Below, one piece after another: positions 26,623 through 35,862 of a stretch of DNA of 64,000 bases. Below the pieces are notes generated by a model. The model saw only the letters and a program-made list of their open reading frames with translations, was not told the origin of the DNA and did no database searches. Both the position numbers and the translations under genes were made by a program. The stretch is from JBGAJN01 sp044224905 (GTDB lineage: Bacteria; Verrucomicrobiota; Verrucomicrobiia; Limisphaerales; JBGAJN01), in assembly GCA_044224905.1 (NCBI GenBank), contig JBGAJN010000003.1:930001-994000 (forward strand), given 5' to 3'. Position 1 is the stretch's first letter. Every line of letters begins with the position of its first letter.

Positions 26623-27840
26623 TTACGATTTGCGACTGACGATTTCACCCAAAACGTTCGCCAAGGTCGCGATGTGTTCCGGTTCGTGCGCCGCCGTGAC
26701 CGTCACGCGCAAGCGAGCTTCACCACGCGCGACCGTCGGGTAACGAATCGCCGGAATGAATATGCCCGCGTCGCGCAAGGCCGCCGCAAGAGCAACGGCG
26801 CGGGTTTCATCGCCCACCATCAGCGGAATGATCGCACTGCGCACGACGCCCGGCGGCCAACCGATCGTGATCAGCGCGTTCTTCAATTGATCCACCAAAG
26901 CCCAAAGGCGATGGCAACGCGCAATGCCTTCCTCGGATTGAATCAATTCGACCGCAGCGCGCGCGGCAGCCGCCGCAGCGGGCGCAGGAGCTGTGGAGAA
27001 AACAAAACTACGCGCGCGGTGGACCAGCAAATCAATCAACGTCCGGCTGCCGCAAATGTAACCACCGGCTGCGCCCAGCGCCTTGCCGAGCGTGCCCATC
27101 TGGATTTCGACGCGGTCAGCGATTTCATGCTCCTCGGCGAGTCCACGCTGGTGATGCCCGAACAATCCGGTGGCGTGCGCTTCATCGACCATCAGCCATG
27201 CGCCATATTTATCCTTCAACGCCACGAGGTCGCGGAGCGGCGCGAGATCGCCATCCATGCTGAACACGGACTCGGTGACGACGAGGATGCGCCGGGGAGA
27301 GTTTTGAACTGCCGGCGAGACGCCAGCGGCACGTTGCTTGTCCGCCCATTTCAAAATGCACTCGAGGTCTTCAAGGTCGTTGTGTTTGAAAACACGGAGC
27401 TTGGCGCCACACAACCGCGCGGCATCGACGACGCTCGCATGGACGAGTTTATCCACGATGATGATGTCGTCTTTGTCGAGCAGCGCACCAATGGTACCGA
27501 GCGCGGTCGCGTAGCCGGACGAAAAACTCAACGCCGCGGGTGCGCCTTTGAACGCGGCGAGCGCCTCCTCAAGTTCGTGGTGAACCGCCAGCGAGCCGCA
27601 GATCAGTCGCGAGGCACCGGAGCCAGCTCCCCATTTTTCCACGGCCTTCGTGGCCGCTTCCTTCAGCGCGGGATGGTTCGCAAGGCCGAGGTAGTCGTTG
27701 GAGGAAAAGTTCAGGAATTCCCGACCAGCAATCGCCGCGCGCGGTCCTTGCGGAGAATCCACGCGGCGAAGCTCACGCGAAAGACCGCGTTCACGCCAGT
27801 CGTCCAGCTGACGCGCGAGTTGATTGTCGAAATCGGACAT
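26623..27840 (-). CDS. bioF: 8-amino-7-oxononanoate synthase
   Basis: About 405 residues from the ATG at 27840 (MSDFDNQLARQLDDWRERGL); the ORF extends to 28005 but that part is not coding-like. It condenses pimeloyl-ACP/CoA with alanine, the first ring-forming step of biotin synthesis. Family motifs are LNFSSNDYLGLANHP, SGASRLICGSLAVHHELE, VTESVFSMDGDLAPL, MVDEAHATGLFG and the PLP lysine in GTLGKALGAAGGYI. Divergent from the Sel1 gene at 28006 with about 165 nt between. It leads the bioF-bioA unit. A related 2-amino-3-ketobutyrate ligase is possible, but pairing with bioA argues for bioF. Confidence 0.92.
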   Translation of the reverse strand: MSDFDNQLARQLDDWRERGLSRELRRVDSPQGPRAAIAGREFLNFSSNDYLGLANHPALKEAATKAVEKWGAGSGASRLICGSLAVHHELEEALAAFKGAPAALSFSSGYATALGTIGALLDKDDIIIVDKLVHASVVDAARLCGAKLRVFKHNDLEDLECILKWADKQRAAGVSPAVQNSPRRILVVTESVFSMDGDLAPLRDLVALKDKYGAWLMVDEAHATGLFGHHQRGLAEEHEIADRVEIQMGTLGKALGAAGGYICGSRTLIDLLVHRARSFVFSTAPAPAAAAAARAAVELIQSEEGIARCHRLWALVDQLKNALITIGWPPGVVRSAIIPLMVGDETRAVALAAALRDAGIFIPAIRYPTVARGEARLRVTVTAAHEPEHIATLANVLGEIVSRKS

Positions 27841-28005
27841 AGTTGCTTCGTGCCCGCCAAAGCACAGCGCGACGATATGAAATCGTCGTCCGCGCACGCG
27901 ATGAAATTCTGAGCGGAGGGTCGCACAATTGCGCGGCTCATCGCAGTTCCGACGAAGATATACCGCGATAGAAGTTGTGTTCAGCGGTGGATCAACGAAG
28001 GTCAA

Positions 28006-28560
28006 ATGATGAATCGACCGTGGTATCGCAAGATTTTCCCCCGACCCGCAGCGGCAGCACAGGCATCAACTCAAACGATGGCTGACGCGGGGGATGCCCA
28101 GGCTCAGTTCATGATGGGTTTGCGGCTTAGCTCGGGAGCCGGAGCGCTGTTAGACTTGGTGCGAGCCGCGGAGTGGTATCGCAAGGCAGCAGATCAGAAT
28201 CATCCCGTCGCTCAGTTCAATCTGGGTATCATGCTGGCCGAAGGTCAGGGCATGAAACGAGATGACGCTGCCGCGATCGGTTGGATTCGCCGGGCCGCGA
28301 TCGCCGGCGATGCGGGCGCGCAATACAACCTCGGCCTGCGTTGCCATCGCGACAGCATCAGCCACGAACCTACCGGCGCAATCGAGTCGCGCATTGAAGC
28401 TTACAAGTGGTTTCAACTCGCCGCCGCGCAGGGTTACAAGGACTCAGCCACTTCGCGAGCCCGCGTCACTTCAAACATGACTCACGCCGACGTAGCGGAA
28501 GCGAATCTTCGCGCCACACAGTTTCAGCCCAGCAAATCTACGGACTCGGCAGCAGCGTAA
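28006..28560 (+). CDS. Sel1-repeat (TPR-like) protein
   Basis: 184 residues with three consecutive Sel1-like units of about 36 residues: MADAGDAQAQFMMGLRLSSG with AAEWYRKAADQNHPVAQFNL, then GIMLAEGQGMKRDDAAAIGW, then AAIAGDAGAQYNLGLR with EAYKWFQLAAAQGYKDSA. Such helical solenoids bind other proteins. There is no convincing signal peptide, so it is probably cytoplasmic. A short acidic/polar tail follows. The partner is unknown and the neighbouring genes give no hint. Confidence 0.8.
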   Translation: MMNRPWYRKIFPRPAAAAQASTQTMADAGDAQAQFMMGLRLSSGAGALLDLVRAAEWYRKAADQNHPVAQFNLGIMLAEGQGMKRDDAAAIGWIRRAAIAGDAGAQYNLGLRCHRDSISHEPTGAIESRIEAYKWFQLAAAQGYKDSATSRARVTSNMTHADVAEANLRATQFQPSKSTDSAAA

Positions 28561-28713
28561 TTCGGGAAAATCGCATCGCTTGAAAACGTTCAGCGATCCG
28601 GCCCGCCTTATCGCTCTATCGCCGGATAAATCTTCGCGTCCAAATCCGTAGCAACGTGATGTTGGCGCGTCTCCAAGTTTCCCGACTAAATTAACCCTTC
28701 GGCGACCTCTCAA

Positions 28714-28731
28714 TTGGGAAATATTCCCCAA
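28714..28731. promoter_or_regulatory. 18-bp imperfect palindrome, possible activator site
   Basis: ttgggaaatattccccaa is nearly its own reverse complement. It lies about 120-140 bases upstream of the candidate sigma-54 promoter at 28852, the usual distance for an enhancer-binding-protein site. No second copy was seen. Binding is inferred from position and symmetry only. Confidence 0.35.
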
Positions 28732-28851
28732 ACGCATCGGCCTACCCTGGGGAGATTCGCCCAATCCTCCCGCACAACTCCCCGGCAGATCAACCGGTCC
28801 AATGTTAATTCCACGTCGGTTTCATAAGGGTTTTCCTTAGAAGCAGCTCAA

Positions 28852-28868
28852 TTGGTTGGGCAATTGCT
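28852..28868 (+). promoter_or_regulatory. Candidate sigma-54 (-24/-12) promoter
   Basis: TTGGTTGGGCAATTGCT matches the sigma-54 consensus TTGGCACG-N4-TTGCW at 10 of the 13 fixed positions, including the GG and GC separated by the required ten bases. It is about 88 bases upstream of the start at 28956. The rest of the 395-base spacer (28561-28955) has no gene, only the palindrome at 28714. Confidence 0.45.
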
Positions 28869-28955
28869 AAGGCAGTTACCCGTGCGGCCACGGCTCGAAC
28901 CAGACCAGGCCGCACGAAACGTAACGACCAAATCAACCGAACCACCCAATCAACA

Positions 28956-31514
28956 ATGAACCACTCACACACTCACCAGCCTTCCGCCGGAGCGATTCGG
29001 CGCAGGCTGATGCCAGCGCTGACCGCCGCGTGCGCGCTCGCTCTCGGCGCAACGGCCTTTGCCGAATATCACGCCAACGACCTCACGCCGGCCGGCAGTT
29101 CCTCCGGCAAGCTCAACAGCAATTCCGGCGGCCGCCAGTGCGGCTCGGCCATGCAATCGAGCGGCTACTACCACGCCGTGTTGCTCTCGGGCAACGCGCT
29201 CGCCGTCACCGACCTCAATCCCGCGGGCTACTACTACTCGCAGGCGCTTTGCTCCGATGATTCGCAGCAAGGCGGCTGGGGTTACAGCGTGCTCGGCACG
29301 CACGCGCTCGTCTGGAGCGGTTCATCCAACACCTGCGTGGATCTCCATCCGAGTGGTTACAACTTCTCGTATTGCCTCGGCGTCCACGGCGGCGAGCAAT
29401 GCGGTTATGCGCAAAACCAAAGTTACTTTGTCACCGCGTCGCATGCGTATTCCTGGCACGGCTCGGCGGCGAGCGGCGTGGATCTCCATCCCATCGGCTG
29501 GCCTTACGTATTCTCCCGCGCGATGGGTTGCCATGACGGTGAGGAAGCCGGTTACGTCTCCACACTCGCGTATCCAGATGGCGATTCGTCCGGCTACCAC
29601 ACCACCAGCCACGCAGTGAAGTGGAATGGTTCAGCCGCGAGCGCGGTAGACTTGCACCCCGCCGGTTACGTCGCGAGCGAAGCGCATTGCACTTCCGGCA
29701 CGCAGCAAGGCGGCTGGGGATTGGTGCTGAACGGCACGGTCTATTCGCAGCATGCGATGATCTGGAGCGGTTCGGGCGACACGGCGGTGGACCTCCATCC
29801 CGCTGGCTACACCGATTCCAAAGTCACAGCGCTGAACGGCTCGCAGCAAGTCGGTGAAGGCTGGGTCGGCGCGCAAGGCGCTTACGGCTCGGTGCGTCAT
29901 GCGCTCGCGTGGAGCGGCACGGCGGACAGCGTCGTGGACCTCAACCAATACCTGCCCGCGGGCTACACGAACGGCGTCGCCACGGGCGTTGACGCAAATG
30001 GCAACATCGTCGGCTACGCCTACAACGGCTATCACCCGACTGGTCTGATGATTCCCGCCGGCGCGATCGCCGTCGTGTTCGCTCCCGGTGCACCTGCGCC
30101 GACGCAGCTCGCGTCGATCGCCATCGACCCGGCAACCGTCGCTCCCGGCGACGCCGCGCAAGTCACCGTTTCGCTCGGCGGCGCAGCTCCCGTCGGCGGC
30201 GTGAACATCGACTTCCTCAGCACCGCCACCGCCCTCGTGGCCACGCCCGCATCGGTCGTGATTCCGGAAGGCGAAAGCAATGCCGTGTTCAGCATCACCG
30301 CAGGCGGCACGACGCTCACCGCTCCGACCGCGTTGAAACTTTACGCGACGGACGGTTCGGTCAGCCGCGCGACCACGCTCACGATCAAGCCGGTCGTGAA
30401 ACTCAACACGCTCACCGTGAACCCGGTCGAAGGTGGCTTCGCCACCTACGGCGCGGTTTATCTGACCATTCCCGCGCAGGTCGGCGGCGCGACGGTTTCC
30501 CTCACGAGCGGCAACACGTCGCTCGCCGCAGTGCCCGCGAGCATCACTGTGCCGCAAGGTTACAGCGCGCTGAGCTTCAGCGTGAACACCGCGCCCGTCA
30601 CTGTTGCGACCACCGTGCCCGTCACGGCCACGTTCAACGGCACGACGGTTACCGCGAGCCTCAACCTCAGCCCTGCGCCCGTTGTTTCGCTCACCAGCAT
30701 CAGCGCACCGGAAATCGTCGGCGGCCAGAACGTCACGATTGCGATCACCTTGAACAACTTCCCGCGCGCCGCTGGCGGTGCGGTCATCGCGTTGCAGAGC
30801 GGCGACACCGCGACCATTGACGTACCCGCGAGCGTGACCGTGCCCTACGGCGCTTACGGCACGATGATCACCGTGCCCAGCGCGGTGGTGAGCGGCCGCA
30901 AAGGCGTTTCCCTCAAGGCCACCTACAACGGCTCGACCGTCAGCACCACAGTGTTCGTGAACCCGATTCCTCCGGTCACGATCACCCAAGCTGACTACGT
31001 GCTCGACACCAAGATGCTGAAGATTCAAGCCACCACGCCTTACACGAACAGCGTCCTCACTTACGGCGGCGAAGCGGCGAATGGCCCGTTCGGCACGATG
31101 CAATTCGAGCAAGGCGTGTGGAAAGGCAGCATCGTCCTCGACACCCCTCCAACCACAGCGACCGTCTGGAGTTCCGTCGGCGGCATGGCCTCAATGGCCG
31201 TCACCATCAAGACTGGCGTAGGCGGTAACAGCACTGGTGGCGGCGGTGGCGGCGGTGGCGGCGGTGGCGGCGGTGGTGGCGGTGGTGGTAGCACCACCGG
31301 TGCATTCAAGCTTACCGTGGTCACGGCTGGCAAAGGCACGGTGACGGTGAGTCCGTCCGCTGCGTCTTACGCGCCCGGCACGGTCGTCACCCTGACCGCG
31401 ACGCCGGCCGCTGGTTCTCCGTGGGTCGGTTGGAGCGGCGACGCCGTCGGCACCACCAACCCGATCAAGGTCACGATCAACAAAGACACGAAGGTCACCG
31501 CGAACTTCAAATAG
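28956..31514 (+). CDS. Secreted multidomain surface protein: HAF-like propeller, Ig-like repeats, poly-Gly linker, InlB-type repeat
   Basis: 852 residues with an N-terminal signal (ALTAACALALGATAFA) after a charged start. Residues about 35-360 carry six or seven repeats of about 45-55 residues with GGWG, HAxxWSGSA and VDLHPAGY motifs. They resemble HAF-type extracellular repeats and could fold as a beta-propeller. Three Ig-like beta units follow (IDPATVAPGDAAQVTVSLG, NPVEGGFATYGAVYLTI, ISAPEIVGGQNVTIAITL). Next comes an 18-glycine run, and then a C-terminal bacterial (InlB B-like) repeat: GKGTVTVSPSAASYAPGTVV and TVTVSP...WSGDA...VTANFK. The protein ends right there, so no sorting tail is visible. 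Likely a surface or extracellular adhesin or structural protein. It is followed by a strong terminator. Confidence 0.8.
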   Translation: MNHSHTHQPSAGAIRRRLMPALTAACALALGATAFAEYHANDLTPAGSSSGKLNSNSGGRQCGSAMQSSGYYHAVLLSGNALAVTDLNPAGYYYSQALCSDDSQQGGWGYSVLGTHALVWSGSSNTCVDLHPSGYNFSYCLGVHGGEQCGYAQNQSYFVTASHAYSWHGSAASGVDLHPIGWPYVFSRAMGCHDGEEAGYVSTLAYPDGDSSGYHTTSHAVKWNGSAASAVDLHPAGYVASEAHCTSGTQQGGWGLVLNGTVYSQHAMIWSGSGDTAVDLHPAGYTDSKVTALNGSQQVGEGWVGAQGAYGSVRHALAWSGTADSVVDLNQYLPAGYTNGVATGVDANGNIVGYAYNGYHPTGLMIPAGAIAVVFAPGAPAPTQLASIAIDPATVAPGDAAQVTVSLGGAAPVGGVNIDFLSTATALVATPASVVIPEGESNAVFSITAGGTTLTAPTALKLYATDGSVSRATTLTIKPVVKLNTLTVNPVEGGFATYGAVYLTIPAQVGGATVSLTSGNTSLAAVPASITVPQGYSALSFSVNTAPVTVATTVPVTATFNGTTVTASLNLSPAPVVSLTSISAPEIVGGQNVTIAITLNNFPRAAGGAVIALQSGDTATIDVPASVTVPYGAYGTMITVPSAVVSGRKGVSLKATYNGSTVSTTVFVNPIPPVTITQADYVLDTKMLKIQATTPYTNSVLTYGGEAANGPFGTMQFEQGVWKGSIVLDTPPTTATVWSSVGGMASMAVTIKTGVGGNSTGGGGGGGGGGGGGGGGGGSTTGAFKLTVVTAGKGTVTVSPSAASYAPGTVVTLTATPAAGSPWVGWSGDAVGTTNPIKVTINKDTKVTANFK
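31236..31289 (+). repeat. GGC/GGT trinucleotide tract encoding 18 glycines
   Basis: Eighteen consecutive glycine codons alternate among GGT and GGC (mostly GGTGGCGGC). The tract is likely to vary by slippage and links the Ig-like part to the final repeat domain of the 852-residue protein. Confidence 0.95.
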
Positions 31515-31536
31515 GTTTCTGTTCCCTACACACCGG

Positions 31537-31568
31537 GGGGCATGGGCAAAAGCTCATGCCCCTCTTTT
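31537..31568 (+). terminator. Rho-independent terminator after the 852-residue surface protein
   Basis: Stem ggggcatgggc / gctcatgcccc (31537-31547 and 31552-31562) with an AAAA loop and a single G-T wobble, followed by TCTTTT. It lies 22 bases after the stop codon and isolates this gene from the next surface protein. Confidence 0.88.
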
Positions 31569-31674
31569 CGAACACAAATAAATCACGCAGACGCCAGCCT
31601 CTGAGACCGGTTCCATATTTCTGCACCTCCCATAAAAGCCCCCGAAAAACGAAGCAAGTTAACCCAACCTCCCA

Positions 31675-34638
31675 ATGAACCATTCCTCACTTGTTCCCAT
31701 TCTCGCAGCTTCGTTGCTCAGGGCCATTCGATTGACGAAATGGCAGGCTGTCCTCATTTCAACAATTCTCGTTGCACCCGCGGCGAATGCCGCTGATCTC
31801 ACGTGGATTGGCGGCACCGGCGTTTGGAATGCCGCGCCCAACTGGAACCCAGCACAAATCCCCACGGCCGCCGACAACGTCTTCATCACGAACAGCGGCA
31901 CCTACACGGTGATCGTTGATCGGGTGGACCCAACCGTCGCCAGCCTCACGATCGGTGGCACGACTGGAACACAGACCTTATCCCTCGATCGCACTATCTT
32001 CACTCTCAACGGAGCCAGCACGATCAAAACGCGTGGGCGCTTGGAAATGCTCAACAATGGAACAACACTGGCCGGCTCCGGAAATCTTACCGTGGACGGT
32101 GGTCTGATCTGGACCGGTGGGAACATGATCGGCGCAGGCGTGACGCGGATCAATGCTGCCGCCACAGCAACAATCAACGGCAACGCGGAACTCGATGGAC
32201 GAACCTTCGTCAACGCCGGCGTCGCAACATGGAGTGCAGGCAGTTTCGACATGGGCAACGGCGCCGTATTCAGCAATCTCGTTGGCGCCACCTTCAACGT
32301 TACGTTCGACGGCAACAACGGCACTCTCGGCGGCGCCGCGACGACAATCGTGAATGCGGGACTCTTTCGCAAAACAGCGGGCGCGGCGCGGACTGACATC
32401 GCCGCGCAGTTCAACAATATTGGCACCGTGGAATCGCAAGCCGCGACCTTGCGTCTGGCAGGCGGCGGTACCCATCCGGGCACAATTATTACCGGTGCCG
32501 GAGCCACCGTGGAATTTGGCGGCGGCACCCACGTGCTTCCCGCAGGCTCGCTGGTCACGGGAAACGGCGTCGTGAATGTCATCGGAGCCACGACCCTTAC
32601 CGCGAGCGGCACATTCGACACAGCGGGCTCCATTTTGAGCATCACCGCCGGCACCGCCAACTTGACCGCCAGCTGCAACGTGACCGGCTCGACGCTGAAC
32701 GTCAGCGGCGGCACGCTCAATTTCAGCAGCGCCGGCACTGTATCCACGGTGAACTTGACGGCGGGCACCCTAGGCGGCACCTCCCCGGTAACGGTCACCG
32801 GACTTCTGACCTTGGGCGGTGGAACCATCACCAACGCCCTCGTCACTGCCAGCGGAGGATTGAACATCAACGGCGGAGTCACTCTCAACGGCGGAAAATT
32901 AATCAACCCGGCAAACGCAGTTTGGAGCGCCGGAAATCTCACGGGAGCCAACGGGGCGGTTTTCAGCAACCTGCTCGGCGCGACTTTCGTCACGACGTTT
33001 GATGGCAACGCCGCGGCTGGAGCGGGCGCCACTCCGACGTTCGTCAACGCGGGAAGTTTTCAGAAAATCGGCGGCACCGCCCCACTCGGCAACACATCGA
33101 TCGACTTCCAGTTCATCAACACGGGCAGCGTGGAGGTGAGAACGAACACGCTGCGTTACGCCTTCAATCAGCAGACCTCCGGACTCACCTTGCTCAACGG
33201 CGGAAACCTTACGGCGCAGGCCCAGCCGCTGCAGATTCTCGGCGGCACGCTCATGGGCACCGGTCTCGTCTCGGTCGCCAATGTTCAGAATTTTATCAAC
33301 GCCTCCGCCGTCAGTCCCGGCCTTCCGCTGGGACACTTGGACGTTTCGGGAAATTACCAGCAGACGTCGGCGGGCGTCTTGAATATTGATTTGGGCGGTT
33401 ACGCGCCGGGGACAAATTACGATCAAATCCGGATCACCGGCGGCGGCGCAGGCGGCGTGGCCACGCTCGGCGGCACGCTCAACATCACTCTCACCAACGG
33501 CTTTTATCCGACGAACGGGGCGACGTTCACTTTCGTTACCGCACAAAGCAGGGTCGGTGCATTTTCGACCATTAATTATCCGACGAACGAAATCGGCATC
33601 GAAGTGAACTACGACCTGACGTCCGCAAAAATCACCGTCATCAACCTCAAACCAATCGCAGTGCAGGCCATCAACAATCCACCAGCCGGCCAATACGGAT
33701 CGACGTTCAACTTCCAATTCGCTGCCAACACGTTCGCAGATCCGGACAACGACCCGCTGACCTATACGGCGGCCGGGCTGCCCCCGGGAATCAACTTCGC
33801 CCCGGGCACACGGACATTCTCCGGCACGCCTACACAAGCGGGCACGTTCCCCGTGACTGTATTTGCCACCGATGGCGGCACACCCAGTCTGACCGCTACG
33901 AGCACGTTCACCATCACGATCGCCCCGGCAGATCTCACAATCGTTGCGCAACCCCAGAACAAAGTTTATGGCGAAGTGGATCCCGCTTTGACGTACACCG
34001 TGACGGGACTGCTGTTCAGCAACACGCCCGCAAGTGTGCTCAGCGGTTCTTTGGCTCGATCCTTGGGCGAAACGGTCGCCAACAGTCCCTACGCGATCAC
34101 CCAAGGGACACTTGTCGCTGGGAGCAACTACACCATCAACTTCATTGGAAGCTCGCTCCACATTGCCCGCGCTCCTCTATCGGTCACCGCCGAAGCGCTC
34201 AGCAAAACATTCGGCACCACCGATCCGACTTTCACCGCGACCTACGTGGGTTTCGTGAACGGCGAGACTCCGGGCGTACTCGGCGGCACGCTGGCCTTCA
34301 CCCGCACACCCGGCGAAGGCGTTGGAACCTATGCGATAACTCCGAGCGGCCTGACCAGCGGTGATTACGATATCGCCTTCAATTCCGGGACGCTGACAAT
34401 CACCGCGCCGATCCCTCAAGTCCTATCGGTCGCAATCGTAGGCAGCAACAACATCGAAATCACCTGGAGTGCCGTCAGCAACGCAACCTACCGCGTTCAG
34501 TTCAACTCCGGTCTGATCGCAACCAACTGGACCGATCTCGCCGGTGACATCGCGAGTTCGGGCAACATGGCCAACAAAGTCGATGTAACTGCTTCCGCGA
34601 GCATCAATCGGTTTTATCGCGTGCAAGTTGTGCCATGA
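31675..34638 (+). CDS. Secreted surface protein with beta-helix repeats, putative Ig (He_PIG) domain and two MBG domains
   Basis: 987 residues. A hydrophobic segment near residues 23-38 (AVLISTILVAPAANA) ends in a likely signal cleavage before ADLTWIGGTGVWNAAPNW, an opening typical of verrucomicrobial beta-helix proteins. Residues about 45-650 are Gly/Asn/Thr-rich strands with repeated 'GTLxxSGxGxxxV' type turns. Next is a putative-Ig segment (YTAAGLPPGINFAPGTRTFS). Two MBG-type domains follow (QNKVYGEVDPALTYTVTGLL and SKTFGTTDPTFTATYVGFVN). The last 70 residues (ITWSAVSNATYRVQFNSG, LIATNWTDL, RFYRVQVVP) resemble the C-terminal module of the lyase at 10196. Probably an extracellular matrix or adhesion protein. 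No catalytic site is recognised. Confidence 0.8.
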   Translation: MNHSSLVPILAASLLRAIRLTKWQAVLISTILVAPAANAADLTWIGGTGVWNAAPNWNPAQIPTAADNVFITNSGTYTVIVDRVDPTVASLTIGGTTGTQTLSLDRTIFTLNGASTIKTRGRLEMLNNGTTLAGSGNLTVDGGLIWTGGNMIGAGVTRINAAATATINGNAELDGRTFVNAGVATWSAGSFDMGNGAVFSNLVGATFNVTFDGNNGTLGGAATTIVNAGLFRKTAGAARTDIAAQFNNIGTVESQAATLRLAGGGTHPGTIITGAGATVEFGGGTHVLPAGSLVTGNGVVNVIGATTLTASGTFDTAGSILSITAGTANLTASCNVTGSTLNVSGGTLNFSSAGTVSTVNLTAGTLGGTSPVTVTGLLTLGGGTITNALVTASGGLNINGGVTLNGGKLINPANAVWSAGNLTGANGAVFSNLLGATFVTTFDGNAAAGAGATPTFVNAGSFQKIGGTAPLGNTSIDFQFINTGSVEVRTNTLRYAFNQQTSGLTLLNGGNLTAQAQPLQILGGTLMGTGLVSVANVQNFINASAVSPGLPLGHLDVSGNYQQTSAGVLNIDLGGYAPGTNYDQIRITGGGAGGVATLGGTLNITLTNGFYPTNGATFTFVTAQSRVGAFSTINYPTNEIGIEVNYDLTSAKITVINLKPIAVQAINNPPAGQYGSTFNFQFAANTFADPDNDPLTYTAAGLPPGINFAPGTRTFSGTPTQAGTFPVTVFATDGGTPSLTATSTFTITIAPADLTIVAQPQNKVYGEVDPALTYTVTGLLFSNTPASVLSGSLARSLGETVANSPYAITQGTLVAGSNYTINFIGSSLHIARAPLSVTAEALSKTFGTTDPTFTATYVGFVNGETPGVLGGTLAFTRTPGEGVGTYAITPSGLTSGDYDIAFNSGTLTITAPIPQVLSVAIVGSNNIEITWSAVSNATYRVQFNSGLIATNWTDLAGDIASSGNMANKVDVTASASINRFYRVQVVP

Positions 34639-34708
34639 TTGGCACCAACCAGTCACCGCCGGCCCACGGTTAGAACCGTCTTCGGCCTGCGGCGAAGCCC
34701 GCGCAGCG

Positions 34709-35719
34709 TTACTGCCGGTTAAACCGATGCACGCGGCCGAAGGTGTTGTATTCCGAAACGAAGATGTCGCCGTGCTCGTTGAACGCCACGCCGTGCGGTG
34801 CGGTCACGATGCCCGGACGCCACTTGGTCGGTTCGGTTTTGTTGGTGCCCACTTCGTCGGCTTTGGAGTTTGTGCCGAACTTGGCGACGACGTTGCCAGC
34901 CTTATCCAGGACGGTTACCTGCCCTTTGATTTCGCCGATCGCGGCATAGTCGCCGTGAATCGCGACCGCAGCAGGCATCAGCATGTCTTTGGCGATGACC
35001 CCCAGCAGTTCGCCTTCGAGAGAAAGGTGGACGACGCGCATGTTCCCACGGTCGCACGCGATGATGCGCCAAGGCGTGAAACGAGTGTCCACGGCGATCT
35101 TGTGCAGCGTGTTGAAGCTGTACGGCGCGGCTTTTCCGCCGAACGATTTCAAATACTTCCCCGTCTTGTCGAAGCGATGCACATAATCGCTTGAGTAACC
35201 GTCCGTCACGAAAAGATCACCGTTCGGTGCGACATCCATGGCCGTGAGGCGGACGCCGGGTTTTGCTTCGCCTGGCGCCTTGTTCTTGGCGTCCTTCTTC
35301 TTCGGGTTCGGTGCGGCCTTTTTCTTGAACTCATCGGGAATAGCCGTCTGCGGAATATTCAACACTTCCTTACCATCGAGGGTGAGCTTGAGAATATTCC
35401 CCGCGCCCAATCGCGCGCCGTAGATGAATTCGCCGTCAGCTTCTTTGTGAATCACGAAGCCGTGAAAATCCGGCGGCGCGTCGGGAACGTTGCGAAGGAA
35501 CTTGCCCTCCGGCGAGAAGACCTGCACACCCGCCTTCGGGTCCATGACGCTGACATAAACTTCGCCCTTGGAACTCACCGCGACGTCGCCGTGCATGTTG
35601 CCGATCTGGGCACGGCCTTCGGGGAGTTGATACCAATTGGGAACGGCTTTGTAGTCGGCAGCGACCGCGCGGCTCAGCAACGCGGCCAAGGTGAGAATCG
35701 TGAAAATGGATTTTTGCAT
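34709..35719 (-). CDS. Secreted NHL/6-bladed beta-propeller protein
   Basis: 336 residues with a signal peptide (KSIFTILTLAALLSRAVA). The mature part carries propeller-type repeats (DVAVSSKGEVYVSVMD, VFSPEGKFLRNV, DVAPNGDLFVTDGYSSDYVH, RFDKTGKYLKSFGG, VAFNEHGDIFVSEYNTFGRV) like NHL or peptidylglycine-lyase-type propellers of Planctomycetes and Verrucomicrobia. A Lys/Pro-rich loop (KKKAAPNPKKKDAKNK) interrupts it near residue 135. An enzyme role is not shown by visible residues. It converges on the surface-protein gene with a 70-base gap and is divergent from the SDR gene at 35863. Confidence 0.8.
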   Translation of the reverse strand: MQKSIFTILTLAALLSRAVAADYKAVPNWYQLPEGRAQIGNMHGDVAVSSKGEVYVSVMDPKAGVQVFSPEGKFLRNVPDAPPDFHGFVIHKEADGEFIYGARLGAGNILKLTLDGKEVLNIPQTAIPDEFKKKAAPNPKKKDAKNKAPGEAKPGVRLTAMDVAPNGDLFVTDGYSSDYVHRFDKTGKYLKSFGGKAAPYSFNTLHKIAVDTRFTPWRIIACDRGNMRVVHLSLEGELLGVIAKDMLMPAAVAIHGDYAAIGEIKGQVTVLDKAGNVVAKFGTNSKADEVGTNKTEPTKWRPGIVTAPHGVAFNEHGDIFVSEYNTFGRVHRFNRQ

Positions 35720-35862
35720 GATGTTAAAACAGTTTGCTCAGGTGACGGGCGATAACGAACAACAGTTGCCCGCCGTCGTCAATCCTGCTGTGACAGCGAA
35801 GGCTGTTGCCGGTGGACATTGCATTTAACACGCCGCCCTGATTTGCTTGCCCGCATAGCATA

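Noticed and set aside
26623..28005. Long form of the bioF frame starting at 28005
   Set aside because: The 55 extra residues have no similarity to BioF and fill the spacer before the divergent Sel1 gene. The ATG at 27840 gives the normal BioF start.
29631..31112. 493-codon minus-strand frame inside the 852-residue surface protein
   Set aside because: Arg/His/Gly-rich shadow translation without domains; the plus frame has repeats, Ig units and a terminator.
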